Origin: Streptomyces olivochromogenes
GTDB taxonomy: Bacteria; Actinomycetota; Actinomycetes; Streptomycetales; Streptomycetaceae
Assembly (NCBI RefSeq): GCF_021538895.1
Contig: NZ_JADDRL010000002.1
Span: forward strand, 62,001 to 126,000
Reading direction: 5' to 3'
Length of the DNA: 64,000 bases
Shown: one piece after another, positions 49,753 to 57,607 of the stretch
Numbering within the stretch: the stretch's first letter is position 1
How the letters are laid out: every line of letters begins with the position of its first letter
The notes under the pieces: model-generated
What the model was told of the DNA's origin: nothing
The model's database searches: none
What the model saw: the letters and a program-made list of their open reading frames with translations, nothing else
Program-made: the position numbers and the translations under genes

Positions 49753-51312
49753 CTACTGCTTACCGCACAGCGAGACGACCTTCTGCTCATCCTCCGAGAG
49801 GGTGGGGCCGGGGCTGGGAGTCGCGGTCGCGGACGGGGTCGAGGACGGAGACTTCGAGGACGGGGGCTTCGGGGACGTCTTCGAGGCCGACGAGTTGGGT
49901 GTCGGCGAGGCCTTGGACGTGAGGGAGGTACGGGTGGTTCCCGTGGTGCCTCCGGCCTCGCCCTGGCCCGTCTTGGCGTTCTTGTCGCTCTCGGCTGCGG
50001 TGCGCTGGACTTCCTTCTTGCAGGCGGACGCCTGCACCGACAGCTCCTGGATCTTCGACTGGGCGTCGCCGAGGCCACCCTCCGCGATCGTGTTCTTGAC
50101 CTGCTTCTGCTGGTAGGGCGGCAGGTACTTGAGTTCGATCTCGGGGTGGTCCTTCTCCACCTTGGACAGCGACACCCAGGCCAGATCCTGGCTGATGCCG
50201 CGGTACAGCGCGACGTGCTCGCCCTGGGTGCCCACGTAGTACTGCGTCTGCGTCCAGCGGTAGCCGCCGTACAGGCCGCCGCCGATGACGGCGAGGGCGA
50301 GACCGCCGTACAGGGATCTCTTCAGCCACCTGCGGCCCTTGCGGGGCTTGACGAAGTCCTCGTCGGAGTAGTCGCCGAAGCTGCCCGCCGGGACGTAGCC
50401 GGTGGTGTCGCCGCTGCCGGGCGGGCCGAACTCGCCGCCGCCCTGACCGTGGCCCTGGCGGCCGAGGTGGGAGGCGCGGCCGGCCGGGGTCTGCATGATG
50501 CCGTTGTCGTGCAGGTGGTGCTGGTTTTCGGCGACCGCGCCGACCACCACGGGGGTGTCGGACAGCTGGCCGGCGAGGGTGTCACCGGTGTCCAGGTCGA
50601 GGACGTCGGCGATGATCACCGTGATGTTGTCGGGGCCGCCGCCGCGCAGCGCGAGCTGGATCAGCTCCTGCACGGTCTCCTGCGGGCCCTGGTAGCTGGC
50701 GAGGGTCTCCTCCATCGTCTGGTGGGAGACGACGCCGGACAGGCCGTCGGAGCAGATCAGATAGCGGTCGCCGGCCCGGACCTCGCGGATCGACAGGTCG
50801 GGCTCGACGTGGTCGCCGCTGCCCAGCGCCCGCATCAGCAGGGAGCGCTGGGGGTGCGTGGTGGCCTCTTCCTCGGTGATCCGGCCCTCGTCGACGAGCC
50901 GCTGCACCCAGGTGTGGTCCTGCGTGATCTGCGTGAGCACGCCGTCGCGCAGCAGATAGGCGCGGGAGTCGCCGACGTGGACGAGGCCGAGCCGCTGTCC
51001 GGTCCACAGCAGGGCGGTCAGGGTCGTGCCCATGCCCTCCAGCTGCGGGTCCTCCTCGACCATGGCGCGCAGCTGGTCGTTCGCCCGCTGCACGGCGGCG
51101 CCGAGGGAGGTGAGGATGTCCGAGCCGGGGACGTCGTCGTCGAGCGTGACGAGCGTCGAGATCACCTCGGAGGAGGCGACCTCGCCCGCGGCCTGGCCGC
51201 CCATGCCGTCGGCGATGGCGAGCAGCCGCGGACCGGCGTAGCCGGAGTCCTCGTTGCCCTCCCGGATCATGCCTTTGTGCGATCCGGCGGCGAAGCGCAG
51301 TGACAGACTCAT
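49753..51312 (-). CDS. pstP: PP2C-family Ser/Thr phosphatase PstP
   Basis: The protein has 519 residues from the ATG at 51312 (MSLSLRFAAGSHKGMIREGNEDS), with GCGAGG upstream; a start 45 bp earlier is possible. The PP2C domain (about 1-235) shows the metal-binding REGNEDS, AIADGMGGQAAGE, LVHVGDSRAYLLRDG, LLICSDGLSGVV-type and GGPDNITVI motifs. A linker leads to one membrane helix (LYGGLALAVIGGGLYGG) and an extracellular tail that is Ser/Thr/Pro-rich at the end. It reverses phosphorylation by the PknB kinase of the same cluster. Confidence 0.96.
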   Translation of the reverse strand: MSLSLRFAAGSHKGMIREGNEDSGYAGPRLLAIADGMGGQAAGEVASSEVISTLVTLDDDVPGSDILTSLGAAVQRANDQLRAMVEEDPQLEGMGTTLTALLWTGQRLGLVHVGDSRAYLLRDGVLTQITQDHTWVQRLVDEGRITEEEATTHPQRSLLMRALGSGDHVEPDLSIREVRAGDRYLICSDGLSGVVSHQTMEETLASYQGPQETVQELIQLALRGGGPDNITVIIADVLDLDTGDTLAGQLSDTPVVVGAVAENQHHLHDNGIMQTPAGRASHLGRQGHGQGGGEFGPPGSGDTTGYVPAGSFGDYSDEDFVKPRKGRRWLKRSLYGGLALAVIGGGLYGGYRWTQTQYYVGTQGEHVALYRGISQDLAWVSLSKVEKDHPEIELKYLPPYQQKQVKNTIAEGGLGDAQSKIQELSVQASACKKEVQRTAAESDKNAKTGQGEAGGTTGTTRTSLTSKASPTPNSSASKTSPKPPSSKSPSSTPSATATPSPGPTLSEDEQKVVSLCGKQ

Positions 51313-51432
51313 GCGCACCTCGCCAGTCGGCTCCGGATACATCCGCACGGTGCCCACCCTCCGGTCGGGAGCGCGCCGCGGCCCGGGGTGCCGGCCGCCA
51401 CTGCGTGCTCGCTCCGCTCGCTCATTGTCGTA

Positions 51433-51954
51433 CTACTTCCGCAGCTCGATGACTGTCTTGCCGATGCGGATCGGCGCACCCAGCGGGATCGGTGTGGGGG
51501 TCGTCAGCCGGGACCGGTCCAGGTACGTGCCATTGGTGGAGCCGAGATCCTCGACGATCCACTGGCCGTCGCGGTCCGGGTAGATCCTGGCATGGCGGCT
51601 GGAGGCGTAGTCGTCGTCCAGCACGATCGTGGAGTCGTGCGCCCGGCCCAGGGTGATGGTCTGGCCCTGCAGCGCGACGGTGGTGCCGGTCAGGGTGCCC
51701 TCGCTCACGACCAGCTTGCTGGGGGCGTTGCGGCGCTGGCGGCCGCCGCCCTGCTGGCCACGCTGCTGCGGGGGCGCGGACTGCTGCTGCTGGCGGGCGG
51801 CCTGCTGCGGCCGTGCCGCCTCCCTGCGCGCTCCGCGCTGGGTGACGCGCGTACCGAACAGGTCGCTGCGGATGACCTGCACGGCCACGATCACGAACAG
51901 CCACAGTACGGCCAGGAAACCCAGCCGCATGACCGTGAGGGTCAGCTCTGACAT
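51433..51954 (-). CDS. fhaB: FHA-domain membrane protein FhaB/FipA-like
   Basis: The protein has 173 residues from the ATG at 51954 (MSELTLTVMRLGFLAVLWLF). It has an N-terminal membrane helix, a Gln/Arg-rich linker (about 40-75) and an FHA domain (about 80-170) with the phosphothreonine-binding core LGRAHDSTIVLDDDYASSRHARI and DLGSTNGTYLD. It binds phosphorylated partners of the kinase. It is 10 bp downstream of fhaA. Confidence 0.94.
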   Translation of the reverse strand: MSELTLTVMRLGFLAVLWLFVIVAVQVIRSDLFGTRVTQRGARREAARPQQAARQQQQSAPPQQRGQQGGGRQRRNAPSKLVVSEGTLTGTTVALQGQTITLGRAHDSTIVLDDDYASSRHARIYPDRDGQWIVEDLGSTNGTYLDRSRLTTPTPIPLGAPIRIGKTVIELRK

Positions 51955-51964
51955 TGCCCCCGCT

Positions 51965-52819
51965 TCACCCTTCGGCTTGCCGGTAAATGATGGTGCTGCT
52001 GCCCACGACGATCCGCGAGCCGTCGCGGAGCGTAGCGCGGGTGGTGTGCTGCCCGTCCACCACGATGCCGTTGGTGGACCCGAGATCCTGGATCGTCGAG
52101 GGCGTTCCGGTCCGGATCTCACAGTGCCGGCGGGAGACGCCGGGGTCGTCGATCCGCACGTCGGCTTCGGTGCTGCGGCCCAGCACCAGAGTCGGGCGGG
52201 AGATCTGATGGCGGGCGCCGTTGATCTCGATCCAGTAGCGGGTGCGGCCGCCGGCGGCCGGTGCGGCCGCGGGGCGCTGACCGGCGGGCTGCGGGTAGCC
52301 GTAGCCGCCGGGCCGAGCGCCGGGCGGCGGCGCGGACGGCATCGGGGGTGCCGCGGCGGCGGGCGCGGCCGGCGGGTAGCCGTAGCCGCCGCCCGGGGCG
52401 CCGCCCCGGCCGGGCGGGGCGGCGGAGGGGGCCTGCTGGTTGGTGGAGGAGGCGAGCGTACGGCTGCGAACCCGGTACAGACCCGTGTCCAGGTCGTCAG
52501 CCTTCTCCAGGTTGACCTTGATCGAGCCCATGAAGGTGTAGCGCTGCTGCTTCGCGTAGTCGCGCACCATGCCGGCGAGCTCGTCGCCGAGCTGGCCCGA
52601 GTAGGGGCTGAGGCGCTCGAAGTCCGGCGCGCTCAGCTCCACGATGAAGTCGTTGGGGACCACGGTGCGCTCGCGGTTCCAGATGGTCGCGTTGTTGTCG
52701 CACTCCCGCTGGAGCGCGCCGGCGATCTCGACGGGCTGGACCTCGGACTTGAACACCTTGGCGAAGGTGCCGTTGACCAGACCTTCGAGACGCTGCTCGA
52801 ACTTCTTCAGGACTCCCAT
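51965..52819 (-). CDS. fhaA: DUF3662 and FHA domain protein FhaA
   Basis: The protein has 284 residues from the ATG at 52819 with GGAGGAGG upstream; longer in-frame extension is non-coding. DUF3662 covers about 1-120 (MGVLKKFEQRLEGLVNGTFA). A Gly/Ala/Pro/Tyr linker (about 130-195) follows, then the C-terminal FHA domain with LGRSTEADVRIDDPGVSRRH and DLGSTNGIVVDG. It is the first gene of the fhaA-fhaB-pstP-SEDS-pbpA-pknB run and is thought to recruit phosphorylated cell-wall factors such as MviN. Confidence 0.95.
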   Translation of the reverse strand: MGVLKKFEQRLEGLVNGTFAKVFKSEVQPVEIAGALQRECDNNATIWNRERTVVPNDFIVELSAPDFERLSPYSGQLGDELAGMVRDYAKQQRYTFMGSIKVNLEKADDLDTGLYRVRSRTLASSTNQQAPSAAPPGRGGAPGGGYGYPPAAPAAAAPPMPSAPPPGARPGGYGYPQPAGQRPAAAPAAGGRTRYWIEINGARHQISRPTLVLGRSTEADVRIDDPGVSRRHCEIRTGTPSTIQDLGSTNGIVVDGQHTTRATLRDGSRIVVGSSTIIYRQAEG

Positions 52820-53223
52820 GGGGCACCTCCTCCGTCGTTGCCGTACTGATGGGCCTTGCTGCGGTGCTGCTGTGCGGTGCTGCTCTGCCTGGTACTGCTT
52901 ACTGATCGTATCCACGCGCCCGGCAATGAGCCGGTTCCCCGAGGAGCTCCCCTTCGAACTCCTCCCGTCAAGGATCGTAGAGGGGGTCGATGACCAGTGT
53001 CCCGCACCTGACTGTGGACCCGGTCCGCCTCCTGGGGAGATGACCGTGACCGGTACGAGGTTGATACGTGAACCAGCACTGCTCGGTACATGCACCAGGG
53101 TGCCGGTCCGGGGGGCCCTGCGGCCAGGCATAAGGGATGTGAACCCGCCCTGTCGGCCGTGCTAATGTTCTCGATGTCGGAAGGCGCCGCCCCAACGGGG
53201 ACAAGCCGGAAGACACACCCAAT
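52820..53223. other. Control region between fhaA and tRNA-Leu
   Basis: These 404 bp hold the promoter of the fhaA-to-pknB cluster and that of tRNA-Leu. I see no gene and no strong palindrome. The stretch at 52840-52920 is lower in GC (CGTTGCCGTACTGATGGG, then GGTACTGCTTACTGATCG). Confidence 0.5.
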
Positions 53224-53310
53224 GCGCGGGTGGCGGAATAGGCAGACGCGCTGGATTCAGGTTCCAGTGCCCGCAAGGGCGTGGGGGTTCAACTCCCCCC
53301 TCGCGCACCA
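53224..53310 (+). tRNA. tRNA-Leu (CAG anticodon)
   Basis: A class II tRNA: acceptor GCGCGGG with CTCGCGC, anticodon stem CTGGA/TCCAG around TTCAGGT giving CAG, variable arm TGCCCGCAAGGGCGT, T-arm GGGGGTTCAACTCCCCC, discriminator A and encoded CCA (53308-53310). Everything downstream is accessory in character. Confidence 0.97.
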
Positions 53311-53346
53311 TGGAGCACCGACGAAAGTGCTCCGGTTGCACCGACG

Positions 53347-53382
53347 GAACGGGCGGCATCGTGATCACGATGCCGCCCGTTC
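53347..53382. terminator. 36-bp perfect palindrome after tRNA-Leu
   Basis: The 36 bases from 53347 (GAACGGGCGGCATCGTGA) to 53382 are a perfect palindrome centred between 53364 and 53365. It probably terminates tRNA-Leu transcription. Confidence 0.7.
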
Positions 53383-53406
53383 TGCTGTGTGTGGCCAGAA
53401 ACACGT

Positions 53407-53444
53407 GGACCGCCGACGGCTGAGGCCGTCGGCGGTCCCGTTTT
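53407..53444 (+). terminator. Second terminator after tRNA-Leu
   Basis: A 14-bp perfect stem (GGACCGCCGACGGC and complement) encloses TGAG and is followed by CGTTTT. Confidence 0.75.
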
Positions 53445-53509
53445 CGGGTGTGGATCTTCGGTTGCGTCGAGGGTGGGCTACTGGTGGCTTGTGAGGAAGG
53501 TCTCAGGGG

Positions 53510-55270
53510 TTAGGGCTCGTTGACGTAGCCCTTGGGAGTCCATGTGCCCAGTGGCTTGGTCTCGCGGCGGCGGGTGGGTCGGCGGCGCGGTCGGTCGTCG
53601 TGGAGGGCGATCGAGTCGGCCCAGGCCCTGAGCTTGCGGCGGTTGGCGTGTGCGAGCTGGAAGGCCAGCAGGAGGGTCTGGGCGGCGATGCCGCGGATCC
53701 GGCGGGTACCGGCGTCTTCGAGGCGCTCGTAGAGGGGGTCCTTGGCGTAGCCGTTGATGCCTTCGACGCTGTTGCGTAGCCGGAAGTACACCCGCTGCCA
53801 GGCTTCGGAGCCGTACTGGAGGGGCTGCCAGAGGCCGGCGCCTGCCTCCGGCGGGACGGTGACGGTCCTCTGGCTGCAGCACGGAGGTGAGCCCGCAGGG
53901 CTGGGAGCGGGGTCGACGAGGGGCAGGTGGATGCCGCGGCCGAGGGTGTAGGCCTTGAGGGGGCATTGGGTCCGGTTGGCCTCGGCGGGGCACATCACGC
54001 GCCGGTGGCCTTCGGCATCGGGGCGCTGCTTGGGCATGAAGACGTAGGCGGCTCGGGCGCGGATGCGGTTGATCCAGGTCTGCTTGTCGATCTTCTCGTT
54101 GATCAGGTCCTTGGTGGCTTCCTTGAGCTCCTGGGGCATGGACGGGCAGTACCAGTTGCCCTCGACGAGTTCGGCGCCGGCGAAGCCAGCCTGGAGGCCG
54201 AGCTGGTCCTTCGCGTAGTCGTAGACAGGCTCGTAGCCCATGGCGCGGATGGGGAGCTGGAAGTTCTCCGGCTTCTGGTCGTTGTAGGCGCGGTCGCCCG
54301 CCAGGTAGCCGCGCGGGAGGCTGTCGTCGATCTGCTGGAGAGCCTCGACGGCGACGTGGCCGGGGCGGTGGCTGGGCTTGTCGACGGAGAAGGCGATGAC
54401 CAGGGCCGGGACGACGTCGGGGTCGGCGGAGCCGTCAGGCAGGGGGACGCCGTTGTGGCTGGGGTCGCGGGCGATGACGAGGGAGGCGTCGTAGCCGAAC
54501 AGGCTCTTCTTGATGCGTTCCGCCTTCCTCTGGAGCCTGGCGCCCTTCTTGTCCTGCCGGTCGGGCGCGAGGTTGTCGAGGGCGAGGGGGTCCTTGTGCT
54601 TGGTGGTGCGCACGTACCAGGCGGCGTCGGGGTCGGTGGCGGTGACAGGGCTGTTCGGAGCGAGCCCCTTGGCGTAGGTGCCGATGACGGTGGCGTCGAC
54701 GCAGACCGAGCCGTTCCAGCGGTCTTCCAGGAGCGGCATCGCCTCCCGCAGGGACATGGCCAGGATCAGGTTGGCCAGCTTGACCATGAGAGTGCGTTTC
54801 CGGGCGAGTTCGTCAGAGTTGGCTTTGGCCAGGAGTTTCTCGGCATGACGGCGGGCCAGGCGGTGGTTTTTGGGGAGGGGGGACGGATCGATCGCTCCGA
54901 GGATGCTGTGCAGGCGGCGGCGGACGGTGGCGTAGGCGGCTTCGAAGCCGCGGTCGTGGTCGGGGTAGCGGCGTAGGCCGAGCTGCTCGCGCATTGGCTC
55001 GGAGAGGGAGAAGAACAGCAGGTCGGTGACCGCAGTGAAGGTGACGACGCCGCCGTTGCGGGCGGAGGCCAGGCTCATGCCGACCAGCAGGGCCTCGACA
55101 GGGAGCTTGCAGGGGCAGCCGGTGCGGCGTGCAACGAGCGGCTCGATCTCCTCGATCAGGCCGGAGCCGGTCACTTCGTCGCGGATCTCGGCAGCTTCGA
55201 GGTCGGGAACGAGTGCGCGCTGGGAGCGCAGGCGAGCGATACGGGTGTGGCGTGCGAGGCGGCTGGTCAT
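53510..55270 (-). CDS. DDE transposase (IS4/IS1182-like RNase H fold)
   Basis: The protein has 586 residues from the ATG at 55270, with AAGGAG upstream. The candidate catalytic triad is Asp192 (in SVCVDATVIGTY), Asp326 (in YLAGDRAYND) and Glu503 (in LRNSVEGINGYAKDP), in the order and context of IS4/IS1182-type transposases. A Cys-containing insertion lies between Asp326 and Glu503 (CPAEANRTQCP and a CC pair). The N-terminal 120 residues are helical. It starts 2 bp after the recombinase-like gene, so the two are surely one operon. I saw no IS-type inverted ends immediately around it. It may be a stand-alone IS or part of the island's own machinery. Confidence 0.75.
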   Translation of the reverse strand: MTSRLARHTRIARLRSQRALVPDLEAAEIRDEVTGSGLIEEIEPLVARRTGCPCKLPVEALLVGMSLASARNGGVVTFTAVTDLLFFSLSEPMREQLGLRRYPDHDRGFEAAYATVRRRLHSILGAIDPSPLPKNHRLARRHAEKLLAKANSDELARKRTLMVKLANLILAMSLREAMPLLEDRWNGSVCVDATVIGTYAKGLAPNSPVTATDPDAAWYVRTTKHKDPLALDNLAPDRQDKKGARLQRKAERIKKSLFGYDASLVIARDPSHNGVPLPDGSADPDVVPALVIAFSVDKPSHRPGHVAVEALQQIDDSLPRGYLAGDRAYNDQKPENFQLPIRAMGYEPVYDYAKDQLGLQAGFAGAELVEGNWYCPSMPQELKEATKDLINEKIDKQTWINRIRARAAYVFMPKQRPDAEGHRRVMCPAEANRTQCPLKAYTLGRGIHLPLVDPAPSPAGSPPCCSQRTVTVPPEAGAGLWQPLQYGSEAWQRVYFRLRNSVEGINGYAKDPLYERLEDAGTRRIRGIAAQTLLLAFQLAHANRRKLRAWADSIALHDDRPRRRPTRRRETKPLGTWTPKGYVNEP

Positions 55271-55272
55271 GG

Positions 55273-56184
55273 TCAGAACTCCTTGAGCGCGGCGGCGGCC
55301 TGGTCGGGCGAGAGGTTGCGGACGTGCGGCAGGACCCGGTCGATGGAGCGCAGGGTGGCCAGGCCTGCGGCGGCCATCAGGGTGGGCAGGTGCATGCGGG
55401 CCTCGATGGCGTCGACGAGCCAGGTGGCCCGGGCCCGGCCTATGACCAGGGGCGGCATTCCGGGCGGCTTCTTGGTGCGGGCGAGGAAGTTGGTGACGGT
55501 GTTGGTGCCGCGGGTGTGACTGCTCGGACGGAAGAGGTAGCGGGCCTGGCCGGGCCGGGAGGCCCAGGCGGTGGCCTCGGTGAGGACCGGGGCCCAGGCG
55601 GTACGGCACAGCACCACGCGGGCGCGCGGTCCGCGGACGGCGACGGCCACCGCTCCGTTGGGTGCCTCACGTACGTCGTGGGTGCGTAGCGGGATGATCT
55701 CGGGTGAGTCCAGGGCGCAGCCGAAGCCGAGGGCAAGCAATGTCAGCAGGCCGTACCGCAGCTCGTCGGTGGGCTGGGCGCGGGCTGAGGCGTACAACTG
55801 GGCCTGTTCCGGCTTCGGGTACGGGCGGGAGGCGTCCGAGCCGGAGTATGCGGCCGGGTTGCCGGTGATCAGGTCAGGGCCGAGCAGGGCGCGGCGGAGT
55901 TTGTTGAGGCGGCAGCGGCGGTTGGAGCGGGAGGATTCCTCCAGGTGCAGGCAGCCGGTGGCTAGGTACCACTCGATCGCCTCCGCGGTGAGCAGGTGCT
56001 CTGCCTTCGTGGGACGCCCGGAGGCGTCCGCGTGCGCGGCGGCGTGCGCGAGGGCACCGAGCCAGTCGCGGGCCTCCTTCGGCGTGGCCGGCTTGGCCTT
56101 GGCCACCGCGCGGCGGCAGTCGGGGCCGACGCGGTCCCAGATGGGGCCGGAAAACTGAGGCCGGTAGCGCTCGATCGCGTCCAT
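55273..56184 (-). CDS. Tyrosine-recombinase-fold protein, apparently catalytically degenerate
   Basis: The protein has 303 residues from the ATG at 56184. An N-terminal helical domain covers about 1-115. The C-terminal part follows the tyrosine recombinase plan: LLTLLALGFGCALDSPEIIPLRTHDV at about 146-171 (where active enzymes have GLRxSEL), a beta hairpin (GAVAVAVRGPRARVVL), IGRARATWLVDAI at about 248-260 (box II), and LMAAAGLATLRSIDRVLPHV at about 269-288 (where active enzymes have LGHxSxxTTxxYxH). The first Arg and the nucleophilic Tyr are absent (Leu285 at the expected place), though Arg252 may remain. I infer a DNA-binding, non-cleaving relative. The alignment is by eye. Confidence 0.55.
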   Translation of the reverse strand: MDAIERYRPQFSGPIWDRVGPDCRRAVAKAKPATPKEARDWLGALAHAAAHADASGRPTKAEHLLTAEAIEWYLATGCLHLEESSRSNRRCRLNKLRRALLGPDLITGNPAAYSGSDASRPYPKPEQAQLYASARAQPTDELRYGLLTLLALGFGCALDSPEIIPLRTHDVREAPNGAVAVAVRGPRARVVLCRTAWAPVLTEATAWASRPGQARYLFRPSSHTRGTNTVTNFLARTKKPPGMPPLVIGRARATWLVDAIEARMHLPTLMAAAGLATLRSIDRVLPHVRNLSPDQAAAALKEF

Positions 56185-56216
56185 CGTGACTCTCCACCAG
56201 GAAAAGACCCCGGGAG

Positions 56217-56238
56217 GGGTGCTATTCCAATAGCATGA
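56217..56238. repeat. Palindromic repeat, copy 1
   Basis: The 22 bp contain the perfect palindrome TGCTATTCCAATAGCA (7-bp arms, 2-bp centre). They lie between the divergent recombinase-like and XRE genes, 33 bp from the first start and 58 bp from the second. Copy 2 at 60449-60470 matches at 21 of 22 positions in the same orientation. Confidence 0.85.
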
Positions 56239-56295
56239 CGTGGAGGTGGCGGACACTGTCATGCCTGGAGGGCCGGATGGGCGACACTCTTCGAC

Positions 56296-56607
56296 GTGCC
56301 CCAGGGAGACAAGCGACGACTCAAGCCCCTCACGTACGTGGTCGAGGGCATCTGGCCGCACGCTGTGCTCGGTGGCCACCATGGGGCCTGGGTGGCGCAG
56401 GAGGTGGCAGCCCGGCTGCGCCGGGTGATCGACGCCAACGGCTGGTCGGTCGCCGAGGTGTCCCGGCGCACCGGGGTGTCCCGGATGACGATCGTGCAGG
56501 TGCTCGACGGCGCGGTGTGGTGCGACCTTCTGACGATCGCGAACCTGGAGAAGGCGCTGGAGGTGGACCTCTGGCCCGGCCGCGAGCCGGGCAATCCTCC
56601 GCAGTGA
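56296..56607 (+). CDS. XRE-family helix-turn-helix regulator
   Basis: The protein has 103 residues from a GTG at 56296. After a short N-terminal strand (PLTYVVEGIWPHA) comes a five-helix XRE domain (about 33-95): VAARLRRVIDANGWSVAEVSRRTGVSRMTIVQVLDGAVWCDLLTIANLEKAL. It ends DLWPGREPGNPPQ. Phage-repressor-like size and position opposite the recombinase-transposase operon suggest it binds the palindrome at 56217. Confidence 0.8.
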   Translation: MPQGDKRRLKPLTYVVEGIWPHAVLGGHHGAWVAQEVAARLRRVIDANGWSVAEVSRRTGVSRMTIVQVLDGAVWCDLLTIANLEKALEVDLWPGREPGNPPQ

Positions 56608-56617
56608 ATTCGCATGA

Positions 56618-56662
56618 GCATTCGGCTCCTCGGGAAAGAGGCAGGGGAATATGGCCGAATGC
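56618..56662. repeat. Inverted repeat downstream of the XRE gene
   Basis: GCATTCGGC and GCCGAATGC are perfect 9-bp arms separated by 27 bp, immediately past the XRE stop. Role unknown. Confidence 0.4.
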
Positions 56663-56728
56663 CGGACACCCCCAGGCGGAGCCGGGTAGTGTCGGAAACG
56701 GCCGTAGCTGGTCACGACCGTCGCCGCG

Positions 56729-56750
56729 GATCCAGGAGGCAACCTGGATC
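56729..56750 (+). terminator. Hairpin after the XRE gene
   Basis: GATCCAGG and CCTGGATC pair perfectly around AGGCAA, followed by GCTTTATGCGG. It is a possible terminator between the convergent XRE and winged-helix genes. Confidence 0.45.
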
Positions 56751-56821
56751 GCTTTATGCGGCGGCGGTCAATTCTGCAGTAGTGCTGCGTGGATGGCTTG
56801 TCGCGGGCGGAATGGCTTGAG

Positions 56822-57454
56822 CTATTCAAACTTCCAGTTCATACGCGGGCGGTAGTAGACGTGCCGATCGTCCTCGCGCGTGATGCGCTCCACGGCGCCG
56901 ACCAGGGTCAGGGCCCGCAGGAAGTTGCGCAGGCGCTTGCGCCCTCGAGGGTCCTCTTTGGGGATGCCCAGGATTTTCGCGATGTCCTCACTGCCCCAGG
57001 CGATGTCGAGGCGGGAGGCGATGATGTTCAGGATTTCCTGCTGTTTCTTGCTGCGGATGATGATCTCGGCTGATGGCGGTCCCGCGTCCGCTGGCGTTGG
57101 AGCGGGTTCGGTAGGCGCGGGCGGCTTCCTGTCCGATACGGATGGTTCCCGGAGCTGCGGGTTCGGGACGATGCGCAGCGTCACTGAAGGGGCGGCCTGG
57201 GCGGTGCAGATACCGTGCTCTCTGGCGCGTTCGTGCATGGCCCACAAGCGCAACTGCATCCCCACCAGGCCTTGTGCCTCATCGCGGTGAGCGATCAGCG
57301 CCTCGCACTTCTCGGTTTCCTCGCGCAGCGCCGCGTTCAGCGTTTCGATGGCCGCTTGGGATTTCTCGATCAGGGCGTCGTACTGACGGACCGCACGCTC
57401 CGCTTCGTCCCCGAGGTCAGCCGGGGGACTTGGGAAAGTCTCCTGGTACGTCAT
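56822..57454 (-). CDS. Coiled-coil plus winged-helix protein, unknown
   Basis: The protein has 210 residues from the ATG at 57454 (MTYQETFPSPPADLGDEAERA). Codons before that ATG in the same frame lose G/C third-position bias, so I do not extend it to 57565. A coiled coil (about 15-75, AVRQYDALIEKSQAAIETLNAA and onward) is followed by a Pro-rich linker and a C-terminal winged-helix-like domain (about 138-210, KKQQEILNIIASRLDIAWGS, then RNFLRALTLVGAVERI). It is downstream of the fused transposase on the same strand, with 150 bp between. Role unknown; DNA binding is likely. Confidence 0.65.
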   Translation of the reverse strand: MTYQETFPSPPADLGDEAERAVRQYDALIEKSQAAIETLNAALREETEKCEALIAHRDEAQGLVGMQLRLWAMHERAREHGICTAQAAPSVTLRIVPNPQLREPSVSDRKPPAPTEPAPTPADAGPPSAEIIIRSKKQQEILNIIASRLDIAWGSEDIAKILGIPKEDPRGRKRLRNFLRALTLVGAVERITREDDRHVYYRPRMNWKFE

Positions 57455-57476
57455 GCGGACCACGGTAGAGGCAAAG

Positions 57477-57519
57477 CCACTTGGCTGTCTGGCCTTTAGG
57501 GGACCAGTTGGCTTTTTGG
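57477..57519. repeat. Direct repeat pair beside the fused transposase gene
   Basis: CCACTTGGCTGTCTGG (57477-57492) and CCAGTTGGCTTTTTGG (57504-57519) match at 13 of 16 positions with starts 27 bp apart. They sit in the AT-rich 153-bp gap 57455-57607, which holds no gene. They could be transposase-binding sites or an operator. Confidence 0.45.
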
Positions 57520-57607
57520 TGGCTGCAAGCCTTATAGAGCGCTTCTTTATCGTCTGCATGTTCATGATTCGCTTTTGTGTATGGATATTTGAGTCTCGGA
57601 GTAGGCT

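Noticed and set aside
57455-57565. N-terminal extension of the winged-helix gene to an ATG at 57565
   Set aside because: The extra codons (ATA, CTT, AAA, CTA, AGA, AGT) lack the G/C third-position bias seen just downstream, so this stretch is more likely the promoter.
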